Shown: in pieces, positions 42,629-51,575 of the stretch
Layout of the letters: each line of letters opens with the position of its first letter
How positions within the stretch are numbered: position 1 is the first letter of the stretch
DNA from: Lichenibacterium ramalinae
GTDB lineage: Bacteria; Pseudomonadota; Alphaproteobacteria; Rhizobiales; Beijerinckiaceae
Assembly: GCF_004137085.1 (NCBI RefSeq)
Contig: NZ_QYBC01000026.1
Location: forward strand, 1 to 64,000
Direction: 5' to 3'
DNA length: 64,000 bases
Program-made: the position numbers and the translations under genes
The notes under the pieces: model-generated
The model's input: the letters and a program-made list of their open reading frames with translations, nothing else
The model's database searches: none
What the model was told of the DNA's origin: nothing

Positions 42629-42946
42629 CTCAGCGCTCTCCGTGATCGCGCGGGACTATGCGACGGCGCTTCGGGCAGGTCCACCGCAGCGCTGCCGCAG
42701 CCTGCGGCGCCATGGCCTGCCCCGCGACCTCCCGTCCAGACTCGCCCCCGGCAGAGCCGGACCGGATCCGACGCAGCGTTCTTCGCGCCGTGCAGTAAGG
42801 GAACGGTAGTCAAAGCGACAGGAATGCCCGGGCAACCCGCGCGAATCGACCGCGAAGCCGGCATCGCGCCCGCGGCCGCCAGCCCCTGTTAACGGACGCG
42901 ACGCCATGACGGACGCAAAGGCCGTCATGCCGCGTCCGGGATCACC
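42629..42946. other. Divergent promoter region of pirin and tad genes
   Basis: No gene is seen. It contains an 8-bp stem CATGACGG / CCGTCATG at 42905-42929 close to the first tad start, and presumably both promoters. Confidence 0.5.
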
Positions 42947-43588
42947 GTGCTCACAGACCTGACCAAACGACCGGAGGGAGCCCGACCGACAGAGCCCGCA
43001 GGCGGCCGTGCGGCGGACGTCCCGCGCGCCGGCATGCGGTCCGGACCCTTCGGCCGCCTGGCGCGAGACAGGCGCGGCGCCGCCGCCGTCGAATTCGCGC
43101 TGGTGGGCAGCGCGCTCGTCATGACGATCGTGTTCCTCATGATGGTCGGCTTGTTCCTCTACATCAACCAGGCCCTGGACCGTGCGACCGACCTCGCGGC
43201 CCGGCAGATCATGATCGGCACGGTCCAGAAGGCCAACCTGAGTCAGGCCGCCTTCCGCACCACGGTCGTGTGCCCGGCGCTCCCGGCCCCGATCAACTGC
43301 GACGACGTGATCGTCAACGTGCAGACCTTGGCCAAGGCCGCCCAGCCGGGCGGCTATTACGCGCTCGTCAACGCCAACCAGACCGGCCTCGTCGTGCCGG
43401 CGCTGTCCAACGCGACCGCGCAGTTCAACCCCGGGACACAGGGCGCCTACGTCTACCTGCAGGTCGTGTATCCGCTGACCATCCTGCCGGCCTTCATGAC
43501 GTCCATGCTGGGGGCGAACTACAGCTACAAGGGCGCCCCGGCCTACCTCACGGTGGCGACGGCCGCCTTCCGGAACGAGCAGTACTGA
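42947..43588 (+). CDS. TadE-like pilus assembly protein
   Basis: 213 residues. After a ~45-residue cytoplasmic stretch comes the TadE signature RRGAAAVEFALVGSALVMTI with FLMMVGLFLYINQALDRATD, the prepilin-like motif with conserved Glu at +5 of the hydrophobic helix. The rest is periplasmic, with a Cys pair (VVCPALPAPINCDD). TadE proteins are minor pilins of type IVc (Flp) pili. The stop overlaps the next start (TGATG). No tadA, tadB or flp genes are in view. The ATG at 42947 could also be replaced by one at 43033. Confidence 0.8.
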   Translation: MLTDLTKRPEGARPTEPAGGRAADVPRAGMRSGPFGRLARDRRGAAAVEFALVGSALVMTIVFLMMVGLFLYINQALDRATDLAARQIMIGTVQKANLSQAAFRTTVVCPALPAPINCDDVIVNVQTLAKAAQPGGYYALVNANQTGLVVPALSNATAQFNPGTQGAYVYLQVVYPLTILPAFMTSMLGANYSYKGAPAYLTVATAAFRNEQY

Positions 43589-44301
43589 TGCGCCGCCCCG
43601 GCCCGCTTCCCCGCCGGTTCCTGGCCGCCGAGGCCGGCACGTCGGCCATCGAATTCGCCCTGGTCCTGCCGGTGCTGGCGCTTCTGTTGCTGGCCGGACT
43701 CCAGGTGGTGCTCTACGTCAACGCCACCCGCAGGGTCGAGCTGGTGGCCAATTCCATCAGCCAGATGATTTCCCAGGCGGCGCCGGCCACCCCCAGCAGC
43801 ACGACCGCGACCGTGAACGCGCTCGACCTGCACTTCAGCTACGATTCCGCGCTGGTCCTGTTCCCGTACCTGATGCGCGACGCCAGCCGCCAGGGCGTCG
43901 CCTGGTGGCAGGACATCACCATCGACTATGCCTCGATCCAGTTCACCCAGACCAGCCAGAGCTGTTCCGGCGCGACCGACCAGAGCGCCTGTTACGTCGC
44001 CAACGTGGTCTGGACCAGCACGGGCACGGCCGGCAACAGGAACCGACCCTGCGTCGTCGCGCAGGCCGCCGCCGACGACACCGCCGCTCCCTCGCCCAAA
44101 ACCCTGCCGCGCTCCGTGTTCGGGTCGGGATCCATCATCGCGGTCGACGTGTCCTTCACCTTCGTGCCGACCTTCGGGTCGCAGTTCCTGCAGCCGATCC
44201 AGATCACCCGGTCGGTCTTCGTGCAGCCTCGCTACGCCTCGCTGATCAAGTTCGACACCTCCGGCAACGACGGGATCGCATCGACATGCCCAGGCTTCTG
44301 A
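43588..44301 (+). CDS. Second TadE/TadF-like protein
   Basis: 237 residues with the same pattern as its neighbour: a basic start, EAGTSAIEFALVLPVLALLL (prepilin-like Glu and hydrophobic helix), then a periplasmic domain with Cys residues (QSCSGATDQSACY) that probably form disulfides. It is translationally coupled on both sides: it starts in the TGATG of the preceding stop, and the next gene begins 16 bases before its end. It likely works with that gene in Flp-type pilus or secretion assembly. Confidence 0.78.
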   Translation: MRRPGPLPRRFLAAEAGTSAIEFALVLPVLALLLLAGLQVVLYVNATRRVELVANSISQMISQAAPATPSSTTATVNALDLHFSYDSALVLFPYLMRDASRQGVAWWQDITIDYASIQFTQTSQSCSGATDQSACYVANVVWTSTGTAGNRNRPCVVAQAAADDTAAPSPKTLPRSVFGSGSIIAVDVSFTFVPTFGSQFLQPIQITRSVFVQPRYASLIKFDTSGNDGIASTCPGF

Positions 44302-45698
44302 CCCGACGCGCGCGGCACAGGGCCCGCTTCGAGCGCTTCCGCCGGTCCGAAGGCGGGAATGTCGCCATCGTGTTCGCCGTCTGCCTGCTGCCGCTCGTCG
44401 GGCTCGTGGGGCTCGGCATCGACTACGGCGTCGCGCTCAGCGCGAAATCCAAGCTCGACAACGCCGCCGACGCCGCCGCGATCGCCGCCGTGGCGACGGC
44501 GAAGGCCTATGTGGCGGCCAACCCGAACGACGCGAACCTCACCGCCAACGCCATCGCGGCCGGCAAGGACCGGGCGAACCGCGCCTTCGCCGTCAATGCC
44601 GCCAGGGTCCCGTTCACGACCGTGCAGGTCCCCGCCATCACGCTCACACGCAGCGCCCAGACCTTCTCGGCATCGGTGCAGTACCAGGCCGTGGCGCGGA
44701 ACAACTTCGGCCAGATCTTCAGGCAGGCCTCGACCAACCTCGGCGGCAACACGGCCGCGGCGGCGGACATCCCGAGCTACCTCGACTTCTACCTGCTGGT
44801 CGACGTGTCGGCGTCGATGGGCCTGCCGTCGACGCTGAGCGGGCAGAACTACCTCGCCGCCAACAACGGCAATTGCCAGTTCGCCTGCCACTTCCCCGAC
44901 CAGGTCGGCGGCTACAATTTCGCCGTGAGCCACAACATCCAGCTGCGCTCCGGCGCCGTCAACAGCGCGGTGTGCGGTCTCCTGGGGCTCGCCAGGACGC
45001 CGAGCGTGCCGAACCAGTATAGGGTCGGTCTCTATCCCTTCGTGACCCAGATGGCGACGCTGTCGCCGCTGTCGTCGAACTACGCGGCGCTGTGGTCTGC
45101 CGCCACCTGCGACCAGGCCAATCCCACCGCGTTCACGACGCTGCTCGATTCGGGCGCCACCCAGCTGTCGACCTTCGGCGACACCAGCACGGGCGACGGC
45201 AGCGGCGGCACGCATTTCGAGACCAGCCTCGCCAGCATCCAGGCGACGATCGGCCCCTACGGCGACGGCTCGTCGGCCACGAAGTCGAAGCCCTTCGTCT
45301 TCCTCATCACCGACGGCATGGAGAACACGCAGCAGTTCGCCCTGTCATCCGGCAACAAGTGGTACTACCCGGGGGGCTCGTCCATCTCGCAGCAGAGGAA
45401 CCGCTCCTGGTGGACCGGGACCAACCCCGTCGCCATCGACCCGAACCTGTGCGCGGCCCTGAAGGCGGCCGGGGCGACGGTGTCGATCCTCTACATCCCC
45501 TACACGACGCTGACGGTGACGGACCAGAATACCTGGGAAACGCAGCAGGCCAATGCCGCATCCGCCAACATCCCCTCGGTGCTTCCGCAATGCGCGACGC
45601 CGGGCTTCTTCCAGACCGCCAACACCCCCGCCGACATCAACAACGCCTTGGCGGCCATGTTCAACCAGGCCATCCAGGTGGCGCATCTGCTGAAGTGA
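44286..45698 (+). CDS. TadG-like protein with von Willebrand A-type domain
   Basis: 470 residues. The N-terminal membrane anchor and TadG pattern is RSEGGNVAIVFAVCLLPLVG with GIDYGVALSAKSKLDNAADA. The vWA-like domain has the metal-dependent adhesion site DVSASMG at about residue 175 and a late FLITDGMEN. Cys pairs (NGNCQFACHF, NPTAFTTLL region) suggest disulfides in the periplasm. TadG is thought to anchor or complete the Flp pilus machine. It is the last gene of the three-gene tad cluster. Confidence 0.8.
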   Translation: MPRLLTRRARHRARFERFRRSEGGNVAIVFAVCLLPLVGLVGLGIDYGVALSAKSKLDNAADAAAIAAVATAKAYVAANPNDANLTANAIAAGKDRANRAFAVNAARVPFTTVQVPAITLTRSAQTFSASVQYQAVARNNFGQIFRQASTNLGGNTAAAADIPSYLDFYLLVDVSASMGLPSTLSGQNYLAANNGNCQFACHFPDQVGGYNFAVSHNIQLRSGAVNSAVCGLLGLARTPSVPNQYRVGLYPFVTQMATLSPLSSNYAALWSAATCDQANPTAFTTLLDSGATQLSTFGDTSTGDGSGGTHFETSLASIQATIGPYGDGSSATKSKPFVFLITDGMENTQQFALSSGNKWYYPGGSSISQQRNRSWWTGTNPVAIDPNLCAALKAAGATVSILYIPYTTLTVTDQNTWETQQANAASANIPSVLPQCATPGFFQTANTPADINNALAAMFNQAIQVAHLLK

Positions 45699-46157
45699 CG
45701 GACGGATCGGCGCCGGGCCGACGCGCGGTCCCGGCGCGGTACGCCCGCCCGCCGCAACGGCAGGCCGGCCTCGACCAGCAACGGCGCGATGGGACGTTAC
45801 GACAAGTTATCGGGACGCTCAGGCATGGCGGCCCGATCGACCTTGCCGCAAGGTGACGGGACTGGCCCTGGAGCTTCAGGGCTGGCGTAGCCTACGGGTC
45901 ACGGCTTCGCCCCTCAGCAGGGGCGCGCTTACCGGGCGAAGCCGTGAGACGGTTCCGGCCCCTTTCGAGGCCGGTCGTCCCCCGTGATGCACCACAAGTG
46001 GGCAGCCGGTGCAAGCGGCATCGCGCCGCCCTGGCGTGCAAATCACCGACCGCGCCGGCCCTTTTGCCACCGGTCCATCATCGCGGCGCCGACGGTGCGA
46101 AACCGCGCTTGCTCCCGCCGACGGCCTCATGGCGTCGATCCGCCGGGCCCGCTTGCG
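45699..46157. other. Structured intergenic region between tad and amino-acid ABC genes
   Basis: No gene is seen. At 45900-45946 there is a 13-bp perfect stem, CACGGCTTCGCCC / GGGCGAAGCCGTG, whose loop holds a second stem, CCCCTCAGCAGGGG. A third hairpin CCGGCC/GGCCGG follows at about 45956-45975. These can end transcripts from both convergent sides. The nesting is more elaborate than a plain terminator. Confidence 0.55.
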
Positions 46158-46820
46158 TCACGCCGCGGGGCGACGGCGGCGGCGCTCCAGCCTGGCGATC
46201 GCCAGCAGCGCCGGGATCGAGACGGCGGCATAGAGCAGGGCGGCCAGCAGCAGCACGGGGACGCCGGCCCCCTCCGCCCGCCCGGCTCCCTGCAGCGCCC
46301 GCCCCGTGAGTTCCGGCAGCCCGACCGCCACGGCGAGCGAACTGGCCTGGAACAGCAGCAAGGCGACGCCGATGAGGCCCGGGACGGCGAGCCGCAGCCC
46401 CTGCGGCAGCAGCACGAACCGCAGGACGTCCCCGAACGGAAGACCCATGGCGGCGGCGGCTTCGCGCTGGTCCGCCGGGACCGCGTCGAGGCCGGCCCGG
46501 ATGACCGTCCCGGCGCCGGCGCAGGCCGCCCAGCCGAGCGCGAGGCTGGCGGCGGCGAAAGGGGACAGCGGCATTCCGGCGGCGGGCAGGCCGAGCCCCG
46601 CGGCCTGCAGCAGGATCAGCACCGGTGCGCCGCGGCCGGCGCCGGCCACGGCCAGGGCCGCCCAGCGCAGGGCGAGGTCGCGCGCGCCGAGGCCGAGCGC
46701 CAGGACGAGGCCGAGCGGCAGGCCGGCGAGCAGCGACACGCCGGTGACGGCCAGGCTGAGTTCCAGCCCGTCGAGCAGCGCCGGCAGGGCGTCGCGCCAG
46801 ATCGTCAGCGATGCGGTCAT
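46158..46820 (-). CDS. Polar amino-acid ABC permease (second)
   Basis: 220 residues, about five membrane helices. The EAA-type loop is AVPADQREAAAAMGLPFGDV and onwards with VLRFVLLPQGLRLAVP, typical of HisM/GlnP-like permeases. Its ATG overlaps the end of the upstream permease gene. With the other permease it should form a heterodimeric channel for a polar amino acid. No substrate-binding protein gene adjoins. Confidence 0.8.
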   Translation of the reverse strand: MTASLTIWRDALPALLDGLELSLAVTGVSLLAGLPLGLVLALGLGARDLALRWAALAVAGAGRGAPVLILLQAAGLGLPAAGMPLSPFAAASLALGWAACAGAGTVIRAGLDAVPADQREAAAAMGLPFGDVLRFVLLPQGLRLAVPGLIGVALLLFQASSLAVAVGLPELTGRALQGAGRAEGAGVPVLLLAALLYAAVSIPALLAIARLERRRRRPAA

Positions 46821-47461
46821 CGGGCCGCCGCGGCCCGCAGGTGCAGGGCCGCCCGGCGCCCCACGGCGGCGACCGCCAGGCCGAGGACGAGGTAGAGCGC
46901 GCCCGCCGCCGCGAAGCTCGCCAGCGGACCGGCGCCCGCCCGCGCGGCACGGTCCGCCTCGGCGGCGATGCCGCTCACGCCGAGGAGGGACGCGATGGCG
47001 GAATCGCGCAGCAGCCCCGCCGCGAGCCCGGCGGCGGCCGGCAGGGCGGCGGCCAGGAGTTGCGGCGCCAGCACGTCGCGGATGCGGGAGTGCCGCGGCA
47101 GGCCCAGCGCCGCCGCGGCCTCCCACTGGGCGGCGGCGACGGCGGACAGCGCCCGGCGGTAGATCTCGGCCATCTCGGCGGCCGCGACCAGGCCGAGGCC
47201 CGCCACGGCCGCCGCCCAGGGGGCGATCGGCAGGTCGGCGGCGGCAGCGACGGCGCCGGCGAGCAACAGCCAGAGCAGCGGCGGGACCGCCCGCAGGAGC
47301 AAGATGACGAGGCCGGCGAGGAGCCGCGGCAGCGGGACCCGCGACAGCCGCAGCGCGCAGAGCCCGAGCCCCAGCACTGCGCCGGCCAGCCAGGACAGCG
47401 TCGCGACGCCGAGGCTCCACGGGAGACCGGAGGCGAGCGCCGCCAGCAGGCTGCCGGTCAT
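46817..47461 (-). CDS. Polar amino-acid ABC permease (first)
   Basis: 214 residues with several hydrophobic helices and the coupling loop AEIYRRALSAVAAAQWEAAA followed by ALGLPRHSRIRDVLAPQ, the HisQ/GlnP type. The protein is unusually rich in Ala. Start and stop each overlap neighbours by four bases, so the three ABC genes form one tight operon. Confidence 0.78.
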   Translation of the reverse strand: MTGSLLAALASGLPWSLGVATLSWLAGAVLGLGLCALRLSRVPLPRLLAGLVILLLRAVPPLLWLLLAGAVAAAADLPIAPWAAAVAGLGLVAAAEMAEIYRRALSAVAAAQWEAAAALGLPRHSRIRDVLAPQLLAAALPAAAGLAAGLLRDSAIASLLGVSGIAAEADRAARAGAGPLASFAAAGALYLVLGLAVAAVGRRAALHLRAAAAR

Positions 47462-48255
47462 CGGTTCAGCACGGCGTCGAGGAAGCGGCGGGCGCGATCG
47501 CTGCGCGGGTCGTGGATCACCTGTCGGCTCGCCCCCTGCTCGACGACGCGCCCCTCGGCCATCACGACCACGCGGTCCGAAACCGTCTCGGCGAACTGCA
47601 GCTCGTGCGTGGCGACCAGCATGGTCATGCCGTCGTCGGCGAGGCTGCGCATCAGCGCCAGCACCTCGCGCCCGGGCTCGGGATCGAGCGCCGCCGTGGG
47701 CTCGTCGAACAGCATCAGGCGCGGCTCGATCGCCAGGGCGCGGGCGATGGCGATGCGCTGCTGCTCGCCGTCCGAGCAGCGCGACGGCGTGTGATGCGCC
47801 CGGCCGGCGAGCCCGACGCGCTCGAGCAGGGCGAGGCCGCGTGCTTCCGCTTCGACCCGCCCACGCCCCAGGACGCGCTCCAGCGCCAGGCTGACGTTGC
47901 GCAGCACCGTGAGGTGCGGGAACAGGCCGGGCGAGCGGAACACCATGCCGACCATGCGGCGCAGGTCCGACAGTTCCGCCCGGGTCGGGGGATGGCCGGC
48001 CTCGATGGACAGGCCGCCCACCCGCACGCGGCCACTGGTCGGCGGCTCGAGCTGGTCGATACAGCGCAGCAACGTGCTCCTGCCCGACCCGCCCGGCCCG
48101 ATCAGCGACACGACCTCGCCGGCGCGCAGGGTGAGGTTGATGTCGTCCAGGACCACGAGCGCGCCGAACCGTTTCCCGACGGCGTCGAGCCGCAGGACCG
48201 GTTCGCGCGCCAGTACGGTGACGCCGGCGGCCCGCATCCCGGAATCGAGGTTCAT
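47458..48255 (-). CDS. Amino-acid ABC ATPase with altered catalytic motifs
   Basis: 265 residues from the ATG at 48253-48255. By overall pattern it is a GlnQ/HisP-type ATPase (LRLDAVGKRFGALVVLDDIN, LFPHLTVLRNVSLALE, VEQGASRQVIHDPRSDRARR). But Walker A is GPGGSGRST, with Arg in place of the essential Lys. The Q-loop is MVFRS (Gln to Arg). The signature is SDGEQQR in place of SGGQQQR. Walker B (LMLFDEPTAALDP) and the H-loop (VATHEL) are intact. Either the transporter is inactive and decaying, or the protein has another role. No binding-protein gene is present. Confidence 0.82.
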   Translation of the reverse strand: MNLDSGMRAAGVTVLAREPVLRLDAVGKRFGALVVLDDINLTLRAGEVVSLIGPGGSGRSTLLRCIDQLEPPTSGRVRVGGLSIEAGHPPTRAELSDLRRMVGMVFRSPGLFPHLTVLRNVSLALERVLGRGRVEAEARGLALLERVGLAGRAHHTPSRCSDGEQQRIAIARALAIEPRLMLFDEPTAALDPEPGREVLALMRSLADDGMTMLVATHELQFAETVSDRVVVMAEGRVVEQGASRQVIHDPRSDRARRFLDAVLNR

Positions 48256-48568
48256 CGCGCTCGGAGGCTCCCTAGAGGCGTCCCGGCCTCGTCCCGGAAG
48301 CTGGAGCGAATCCGGCGGCCGCGCAAGCGCTTCGCGCGACGCGGCCGGCCCGCGGATTGAGCCCCGCCGTGCCGTGGAGCGGATCAAGGTCGAAGCGCCC
48401 TGGCCGGGTCGCCCGGCGCTCCCAGGTGGACCCCGTCGAGTCTGGGCCCCTTCAGCGCCTCCAGGCCGACGCCGCGGCTGTGCTCGATCCTGAACCGGAG
48501 CGACGGCGAAAGCGCCCCAGGTCGCGTCCGAGGGATGGGGTCGCGGCTGCTATGCCGGGCCGCCGTCC
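48256..48568. other. Intergenic region
   Basis: 313 bases between two minus-strand genes, with no convincing gene. A minus-strand stretch RIEHSRGVGLEALKGPRLDG looks protein-like but has no start or family. The region must hold the promoter of the amino-acid ABC operon and the terminator of the hexuronate operon. Confidence 0.4.
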
Positions 48569-50098
48569 CTACATGGTGGCGCCGATCTGCCAGGGCACGA
48601 ATTCTGCGTCGCCATAGCCCAGCGCTTCCGACTTCGACTGCTCGCCCGACGCCACGGCCAGGATGCGGTCGAAGATCTGGCGGCCCTTGTCGGCGATCGA
48701 CACGCCGTCGAGCACGTCGCCGCAATCGATGTCCATGTCGTCCGTCATGTGCCTCGCCATGTCGGAATTGGTGGCGAGCTTGATCGAGGGCGTCGGCTTG
48801 CAGCCGTAGGCGGAGCCGCGGCCGGTGGTGAAGCACAGGACGTTGGCGCCGCCCGCGACCTGACCGGTCGCCGAGACGGGGTCGTAGCCCGGCGTGTCCA
48901 TGAAGACGAAGCCATGGTCGGCCACGCGCTCGGCATAGCGGTACACGGCGGCGAGGTTGCGGGTGCCGCCCTTGGCGGCGGCGCCGAGCGACTTCTCCAG
49001 GATGGTGGTGAGGCCGCCCGCCTTGTTGCCCGGCGACGGGTTGTTGTTCATCTCGCCGCCGTTGCGGCGCGTGTAGGCTTCCCACCAGTGGATCGTATCG
49101 ACGAGCTTCTCGCCCACCGCCCGGTCGACGGCGCGACGGGTGAGCAGGTGCTCGGCGCCGTAGATCTCGGGCGTTTCGGACAGGATGGCGGTGCCGCCGT
49201 TGTCGACGAGCAGGTCGGCGGCGGCGCCGAGCGCCGGGTTGGCGGTGATGCCCGAATAGCCGTCCGAGCCGCCGCACTGGAGCGCCAGCACGAGTTCGGA
49301 GGCCGGGATGGCTTCGCGGCGGGCGGAGGCGGCGCTGGGCATCATCTCGCGCAGGCGCGCCACCCCGGCCTCGACGGTGCGGCGCGTGCCGCCCTCGTCC
49401 TGGATCGTCATGGTACGGAAGCGCTCGCCCTCGACGAGTCCGTATTCGGACTTCATGCGGCCGATCTGGAACACCTCGCAGCCGAGGCCGACCAGCAGCA
49501 CGCCGGCGATGTTGGGGTTGGTGGCGTAGCCCCACTGGGTGCGCTTCAGCGCCTCGAAGCCCTCGCCCTTGTCGGCCATGCCGCAGCCGGTGCCGTGCAC
49601 CAGCGGGATCACGCCGTCGATCGTGGGGTAGTCGGCGAGGATGCCGGAGCGTTCGACCTCCTTGGCGATGAACCGCGCCACCGAGGCCGAGCAGTTCACC
49701 GAGGTCAGGATGGCGAGGTAGTTGCGGGTGCCGGCGCGGCCGTCGGCGCGGCGGAACCCCTGGAAGGTGGCGCGCTCGGCCTCGGGCAGCAGCGTGTCGG
49801 GCCGCACGCCTTCGCCGAAGCGGTAGTCGCGGTCGAAATCCTCGCCCATGGCGAGGTTGTGCTCGTGCACCCAGTCGCCGGGAGCGATGGCCTTGGTGGC
49901 GAAGCCGATGATCTGGCCGAACTTCAGCACCGGGGCGCCGGGCGCTATCGCGGCCGTGGCCATCTTGTGCCCCTTGGGCACGCGCGCCGCCGCCACGACG
50001 CCGGACGAGGTGGCGTCGCCGGGCTGGGCGACGTCGATCGTCACGACGACATTGTCCTCCGGCTGGAGGCGCAGGGTGCGGGCGGGGCTGGACATCAT
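48569..50098 (-). CDS. uxaA: Altronate dehydratase (UxaA family)
   Basis: 509 residues, the length of the UxaA/GarD family. An N-terminal SAF domain (about residues 1-95, ending WVHEHNLAMG) is followed by the large catalytic part. Motifs include SVNCSASVARFIAKE, HGTGCGM, VGLGCEVFQIGRM and CGGSDGYSGITANPALG, whose Cys residues bind iron in relatives. It removes water from D-altronate to give 2-keto-3-deoxygluconate, the galacturonate branch of hexuronate breakdown. It is the last gene of the minus-strand hexuronate operon, overlapping the oxidoreductase gene (ATGA). Confidence 0.88.
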   Translation of the reverse strand: MMSSPARTLRLQPEDNVVVTIDVAQPGDATSSGVVAAARVPKGHKMATAAIAPGAPVLKFGQIIGFATKAIAPGDWVHEHNLAMGEDFDRDYRFGEGVRPDTLLPEAERATFQGFRRADGRAGTRNYLAILTSVNCSASVARFIAKEVERSGILADYPTIDGVIPLVHGTGCGMADKGEGFEALKRTQWGYATNPNIAGVLLVGLGCEVFQIGRMKSEYGLVEGERFRTMTIQDEGGTRRTVEAGVARLREMMPSAASARREAIPASELVLALQCGGSDGYSGITANPALGAAADLLVDNGGTAILSETPEIYGAEHLLTRRAVDRAVGEKLVDTIHWWEAYTRRNGGEMNNNPSPGNKAGGLTTILEKSLGAAAKGGTRNLAAVYRYAERVADHGFVFMDTPGYDPVSATGQVAGGANVLCFTTGRGSAYGCKPTPSIKLATNSDMARHMTDDMDIDCGDVLDGVSIADKGRQIFDRILAVASGEQSKSEALGYGDAEFVPWQIGATM

Positions 50099-51573
50099 GG
50101 CACTCCGAAGCGGGCGACCGCCGCGGCGGCGCCCTCGCGCATCAAACCCGACAGCGCGGCCGTGACGGCCCCGGTGAAGCGCTGGTCGGCGGGAAGGTCG
50201 CGGCCGAAGACGGCGTCGAGACCCAGCAGAGAATCGGCGATCGCCGCCGCATCTTCAAGGCCCGCGGTGCGGCGGCGCAACTCGTCCGCCAGGGGGTCGC
50301 GCAGGTCGATGGCCTCGCCCCGCTCGTCCCGGCCCGTCGCGTAGCGCATCCAGGCCGCGACGCCGAGCGCCAGCCGGTCGATCGCGGCGCCCGCCGCCAG
50401 CCTGTCCCGCACCGTGCCGAGCAGGCGCTGCGGCAGCTTCTGCGTCCCGTCCATGGCGATCTGCCACGTGCGGTGGCGCAGCGCCGGGTTGCGGAAGCGC
50501 GCGACGAGCGAGTCCGCATAGGCGGCGACGTCGAGCCCCGGCACCGGCGGCAGGGTGAGGGCGGCTTCCTCCAGCATCAGCCCGCGCACCAGCGCGGCGA
50601 ACCCCGGCGCCGCCATCGTGTCGGCGACGGTCTCGTGGCCGGCGAGATAGCCGAGATAGGCCAGGGTGGAATGGCTGCCGTTGAGCATGCGCAGCTTGGC
50701 GAGCTCGAAGGGCGCCACGTCGGCCACGAAGGTGGCGCCGGCGCGGGCCCAATCCGGGCGGTCGCGCGCGAAGTCGTCCTCGATGACCCATTGGGTGAAG
50801 GGCTCGGTGGCGATCGGCCAGGCGTCGTCGAGGCCGAGCGCCTCCGCGATGCCGGCGCGGTCCCGGTCGGTGGTGGCCGGAACGATGCGGTCCACCATGG
50901 TGGAGGGGCAGCGCAGCTCCGCCTCGAGCGCGCGGCCGAGCGCCGGGTCGCGCAGGGTGGCGAAGCGCACCAGCACGCGGCGCAGCGTGGCGCCGTTGTG
51001 GGGAAGGTTGTCGCAGCACAAAGCCGTGAAGAAGGGCAGGCCGGCGGCGCGGCGGCGGCGCAGCGCCTCGACGATGAAGCCCGGCGCCGAGCGCGGCGCC
51101 CCGGGGTGGGCGAGGTCGTGCACCACGTCGGGGTGGCGTTCGTCGAGCTCGCCCGTGGCGGGCGAGTGGCAATAGCCCTTCTCGGTCACGGTGAGCGACA
51201 CGATGCGGGTTTCCGGCGCGCTCATGGCGGCCAGCAACGCATCCGGGTCCTCGGGCGCGACGAGGAGGCGGGTGACGCTGCCCACCACCTGCAGGCGCTC
51301 GCCCGAGGCGTCCCGCACGGCGAGGGCGTAGAGCCCGTCCTGCGGCGCCAGCGCGTCGCGGGTGTCGGGCGAGCGCAGCGAGGCGCCGAGGATGCCCCAG
51401 CGGGGGTCGCCGCCGGCCAGCACGGCATCCGTGTAGGCCGCCATATGGGCGCGGTGGAAGGCGCCGATGCCGAGGTGGACGATGCCGGTGGTCAGCGCGG
51501 CGCGGTCGTAGCCCGGGCGGGCGACGGCGCCGGGCAGGCCGCCGAGCGTGGCGGCGGAAAGGCGTTCGGCCAT
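50095..51573 (-). CDS. Mannitol dehydrogenase-family oxidoreductase (UxuB/UxaB-like)
   Basis: 492 residues. The N-terminal NAD-binding part starts IVHLGIGAFHRAHMAAYTDA. The catalytic helix is KLRMLNGSHSTLAYLGYLAG, with the conserved Lys, Asn and His of polyol-specific long-chain dehydrogenases. Members reduce fructuronate to mannonate or tagaturonate to altronate, or oxidise polyols. Between an isomerase gene and both dehydratase types, fructuronate/tagaturonate reduction is the likely job; the sequence does not say which is preferred. It lies 3 bases after the ABC permease gene. Confidence 0.88.
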   Translation of the reverse strand: MAERLSAATLGGLPGAVARPGYDRAALTTGIVHLGIGAFHRAHMAAYTDAVLAGGDPRWGILGASLRSPDTRDALAPQDGLYALAVRDASGERLQVVGSVTRLLVAPEDPDALLAAMSAPETRIVSLTVTEKGYCHSPATGELDERHPDVVHDLAHPGAPRSAPGFIVEALRRRRAAGLPFFTALCCDNLPHNGATLRRVLVRFATLRDPALGRALEAELRCPSTMVDRIVPATTDRDRAGIAEALGLDDAWPIATEPFTQWVIEDDFARDRPDWARAGATFVADVAPFELAKLRMLNGSHSTLAYLGYLAGHETVADTMAAPGFAALVRGLMLEEAALTLPPVPGLDVAAYADSLVARFRNPALRHRTWQIAMDGTQKLPQRLLGTVRDRLAAGAAIDRLALGVAAWMRYATGRDERGEAIDLRDPLADELRRRTAGLEDAAAIADSLLGLDAVFGRDLPADQRFTGAVTAALSGLMREGAAAAVARFGVP

Positions 51574-51575
51574 CG

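Noticed and set aside
45860-45990. A cobalamin or other known riboswitch
   Set aside because: The conserved riboswitch boxes I know are not present, and both neighbouring genes converge on this region rather than start from it.
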